Assembly: GCA_964650385.1 (NCBI GenBank)
Contig: CAZYTP010000106.1
Coordinates: 1 to 7,814, forward strand
Reading direction: 5' to 3'
From: JAUSPI01 sp964650385
GTDB taxonomy: Bacteria; Desulfobacterota; Syntrophia; Syntrophales; JADFWA01
Length of the DNA: 7,814 bases
Shown: piece after piece, positions 6,162 through 7,814 of the stretch
Position numbering within the stretch: position 1 is the first letter of the stretch
Layout: every line of letters begins with the position of its first letter
Notes under the pieces: generated by a model
The model's input: only the letters and a program-made list of their open reading frames with translations
Database searches by the model: none
Told to the model about the DNA's origin: nothing
Translations under genes and position numbers: made by a program

Positions 6162-6169
6162 TTTTTCAA

Positions 6170-7814
6170 ATGACTCAAAAGCCGACCTATGAGGAACTGG
6201 AACAAAAAATCGAGAAGTTGGAAAAGGCGTTAGTTAAGCGCAAACAGGCAGAGAAGGCTCTGCGGGATAGCGAGGAAAGGTTAAAGATCATACTGGATTC
6301 CATACAAGTAGGAATTGCAATCATTGATGCTCAAACACACGCAATTGTTGATGTCAATCCCAATGCTATAAAAATAATAGGTGCTCCAAAAGAGGAGATT
6401 ATCCGTCACGCGTGTCATAAGTATATCTGCCCTGCTGAAAAGGGAAGGTGTCCGATTACCGATCTGGGGCAGAAGGTGGATAACTCAGAGCACATACTGC
6501 TTAAGGCAAATGGCGAAGAAGTCCCCATTTTAAAAACTGTTACCCCCATACTGCTGAATGGCAAAGAGTGTTTGCTCGAAAGCTTTATTGATATCACCGA
6601 GAAGAAGAAACTCGAGGCCCAGCTCCAACGAACCCAGAAGATGGAGGCCATAGGTACCCTCGCAGGAGGCGTGGCACACGACCTGAACAACGTACTGGGT
6701 GGCATTGTAAGCTACCCTGAACTGTTGTTAATGCAGCTTCCGGAGGATAGCCCCTTAAAAAAACCTATTTTGACCATTCAGAAATCAGGAGAAAAAGCGG
6801 CGGCCATCGTCCAGGATCTTCTGACATTAGCCAGAAAGGGAATCGCCGTTACGGAAGTCGTAAACCTGAACGACATCATATCCGATCATTTAAAAACAGC
6901 CAAGCATGAAAAGATAAAGTCATTCCATCCCCATGTTCAGTTCGAGATCGACCTTGAGGAAAACCTTCTGAACATTGTGGGTTCACCGGTCCATCTCTCC
7001 CAAACGGTCATGAACCTGATATCCAATGCTGCGGAGTCCATGCCCGACGAAGGGAAGGTTTTCATATCGACCAGAAACCAGTATATAGATAGACCAATAA
7101 CGGGTTATGACAATGTAGCCGGAAGAGATTATATGACCCTTTCCATTTCTGATGAAGGTACAGGCATGCCGGAAGAGGTCGTAGAAAAGATATTCGAGCC
7201 TTTTTATACGAAGAAGGTAATGGGACGGAGCGGAACGGGTCTTGGCATGTCTGTCGTATGGGGAACAGTGAAGGATCATAACGGATATATCGATATTCAG
7301 AGCGCCGAGGAAAAAGGGACGACGATCACCATTTATTTTCCTGCAACCATAAAAGAACTGATCGAAAATGACACCCCTTTATCCATTCAAGAATACATGG
7401 ACAGTGGAGAAACCATTCTGATTGTAGATGATGTGGAAGAACAAAGAGAAATCGCATCCAGTATGCTGGGCAGACTTGGTTATACCGTCACAACCGTATC
7501 AAGCGGTGAAGAGGCAGTTGAATACTTGAAGGAAAACTCAGCGGATCTCCTGCTTCTTGACATGATAATGGACCCCGGTATTGACGGGCTTGAGACATAC
7601 AGGAGAATTCTTAAAATTCATCCCGGGCAGAAAGCCCTCATTGTCAGCGGATTTGCCGAAACAGAACGCGTCACGGAAGCTCAAAAACTTGGTGCTGGAG
7701 CTTATATAAATAAACCTTTCATGCTGGAACAAATAGGGATAGCTGTCAAGCATGAGTTGGATCCCAAAATCCGACATAGGTTTAAGTGGATCAGTTTTTT
7801 GGAGGTTTTTGCTC
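6170..7814 (+). CDS. Hybrid PAS sensor histidine kinase/response regulator (open at right edge)
   Basis: 548 codons are visible and no stop is reached before the window end. The order is: N-terminal coiled coil (residues 5-38, TYEELEQKIEKLEKAL...); a PAS domain (about 35-145) with a Cys cluster C82, C87 and C94; HisKA with H170 in GGVAHDLNNVLGG; HATPase with N box NLISNAAES (282-290), G1 DEGTGMP (328-334), F box FEPFYTKK (342-349) and G2 GTGLGM (355-360); and a receiver (about 415-530) with D420/D421, phospho-acceptor D464, S493 and K515 in NKP. No membrane segment or signal peptide is present, so it should sense a cytoplasmic cue through PAS. All catalytic residues are intact, so autophosphorylation at H170 and transfer to D464 are expected; further partners are unknown. 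The tail after HELDPK (residue 533) looks unlike the usual end of such receivers. Its regulation may involve the hairpin at 6093-6140. Confidence 0.92.
   Translation, partial: MTQKPTYEELEQKIEKLEKALVKRKQAEKALRDSEERLKIILDSIQVGIAIIDAQTHAIVDVNPNAIKIIGAPKEEIIRHACHKYICPAEKGRCPITDLGQKVDNSEHILLKANGEEVPILKTVTPILLNGKECLLESFIDITEKKKLEAQLQRTQKMEAIGTLAGGVAHDLNNVLGGIVSYPELLLMQLPEDSPLKKPILTIQKSGEKAAAIVQDLLTLARKGIAVTEVVNLNDIISDHLKTAKHEKIKSFHPHVQFEIDLEENLLNIVGSPVHLSQTVMNLISNAAESMPDEGKVFISTRNQYIDRPITGYDNVAGRDYMTLSISDEGTGMPEEVVEKIFEPFYTKKVMGRSGTGLGMSVVWGTVKDHNGYIDIQSAEEKGTTITIYFPATIKELIENDTPLSIQEYMDSGETILIVDDVEEQREIASSMLGRLGYTVTTVSSGEEAVEYLKENSADLLLLDMIMDPGIDGLETYRRILKIHPGQKALIVSGFAETERVTEAQKLGAGAYINKPFMLEQIGIAVKHELDPKIRHRFKWISFLEVFA

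Larger units (their letters stand above)
5729..6169. other. AT-rich intergenic region, 441 bp, no gene
   Basis: No open frame with recognisable content was found on either strand. The region contains a weak terminator behind the CHAT gene, a GGGGG/CCCCC hairpin (5810-5826), a T-rich stretch with a tandem TTGATTTT (5881-5898), and a strong hairpin with T-tract just before the kinase start. The low GC and T-rich runs contrast with the coding flanks. Confidence 0.6.

Noticed and set aside
6415..7777. Minus-strand open frames over the kinase
   Set aside because: They are antisense to a kinase with every catalytic motif intact.

Overview
The window looks like a genomic segment of a Gram-negative bacterium, most likely a member of the Desulfobacterota (the former Deltaproteobacteria). 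This is inferred from the style of the histidine kinase (short coiled coil, PAS domain with a Cys cluster, HisKA/HATPase, receiver), the lipoprotein TPR-CHAT protein, moderate GC and the many IS-like and palindromic remnants. No rRNA, tRNA or CRISPR array was seen, and no marker gene fixes the taxon.

Layout, left to right: (1) 1-1151, minus strand, an almost complete DDE transposase of the ISNCY/IS1202 type whose C-terminus runs off the window, with two 20-bp direct repeats just upstream of its start (1194-1238). (2) 1290-2501, minus strand, a 12-TM major facilitator (drug:H+ antiporter-like) transporter whose last codons lie in sequence resembling an IS end. (3) 2502-2853, a divergent intergenic region with two strong hairpins. 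(4) 2854-3321, plus strand, a stand-alone tandem CBS-domain protein. (5) 3433-5728, plus strand, a lipoprotein with TPR repeats and a C-terminal CHAT (caspase-like) protease domain, split into two frames by an apparent +1 shift near 3830-3835. (6) 5729-6169, an AT-rich non-coding region holding two terminator-like hairpins. (7) 6170 to the right edge, plus strand, a soluble hybrid PAS histidine kinase/response regulator that is open at the window end.

The left third is accessory in character (transposase, efflux pump, palindromic repeats). The right two thirds hold three plus-strand sensory or regulatory proteins (CBS, TPR-CHAT, PAS-HK-REC). They share a direction, but terminator-like structures separate the kinase from the CHAT gene, so a functional link is conjecture. 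The most interesting item is the lipid-anchored TPR-CHAT protease: its His/Cys dyad is intact although the reading frame is broken between the signal peptide/first TPRs and the rest. That means a recent pseudogene, a sequence error, or recoding.
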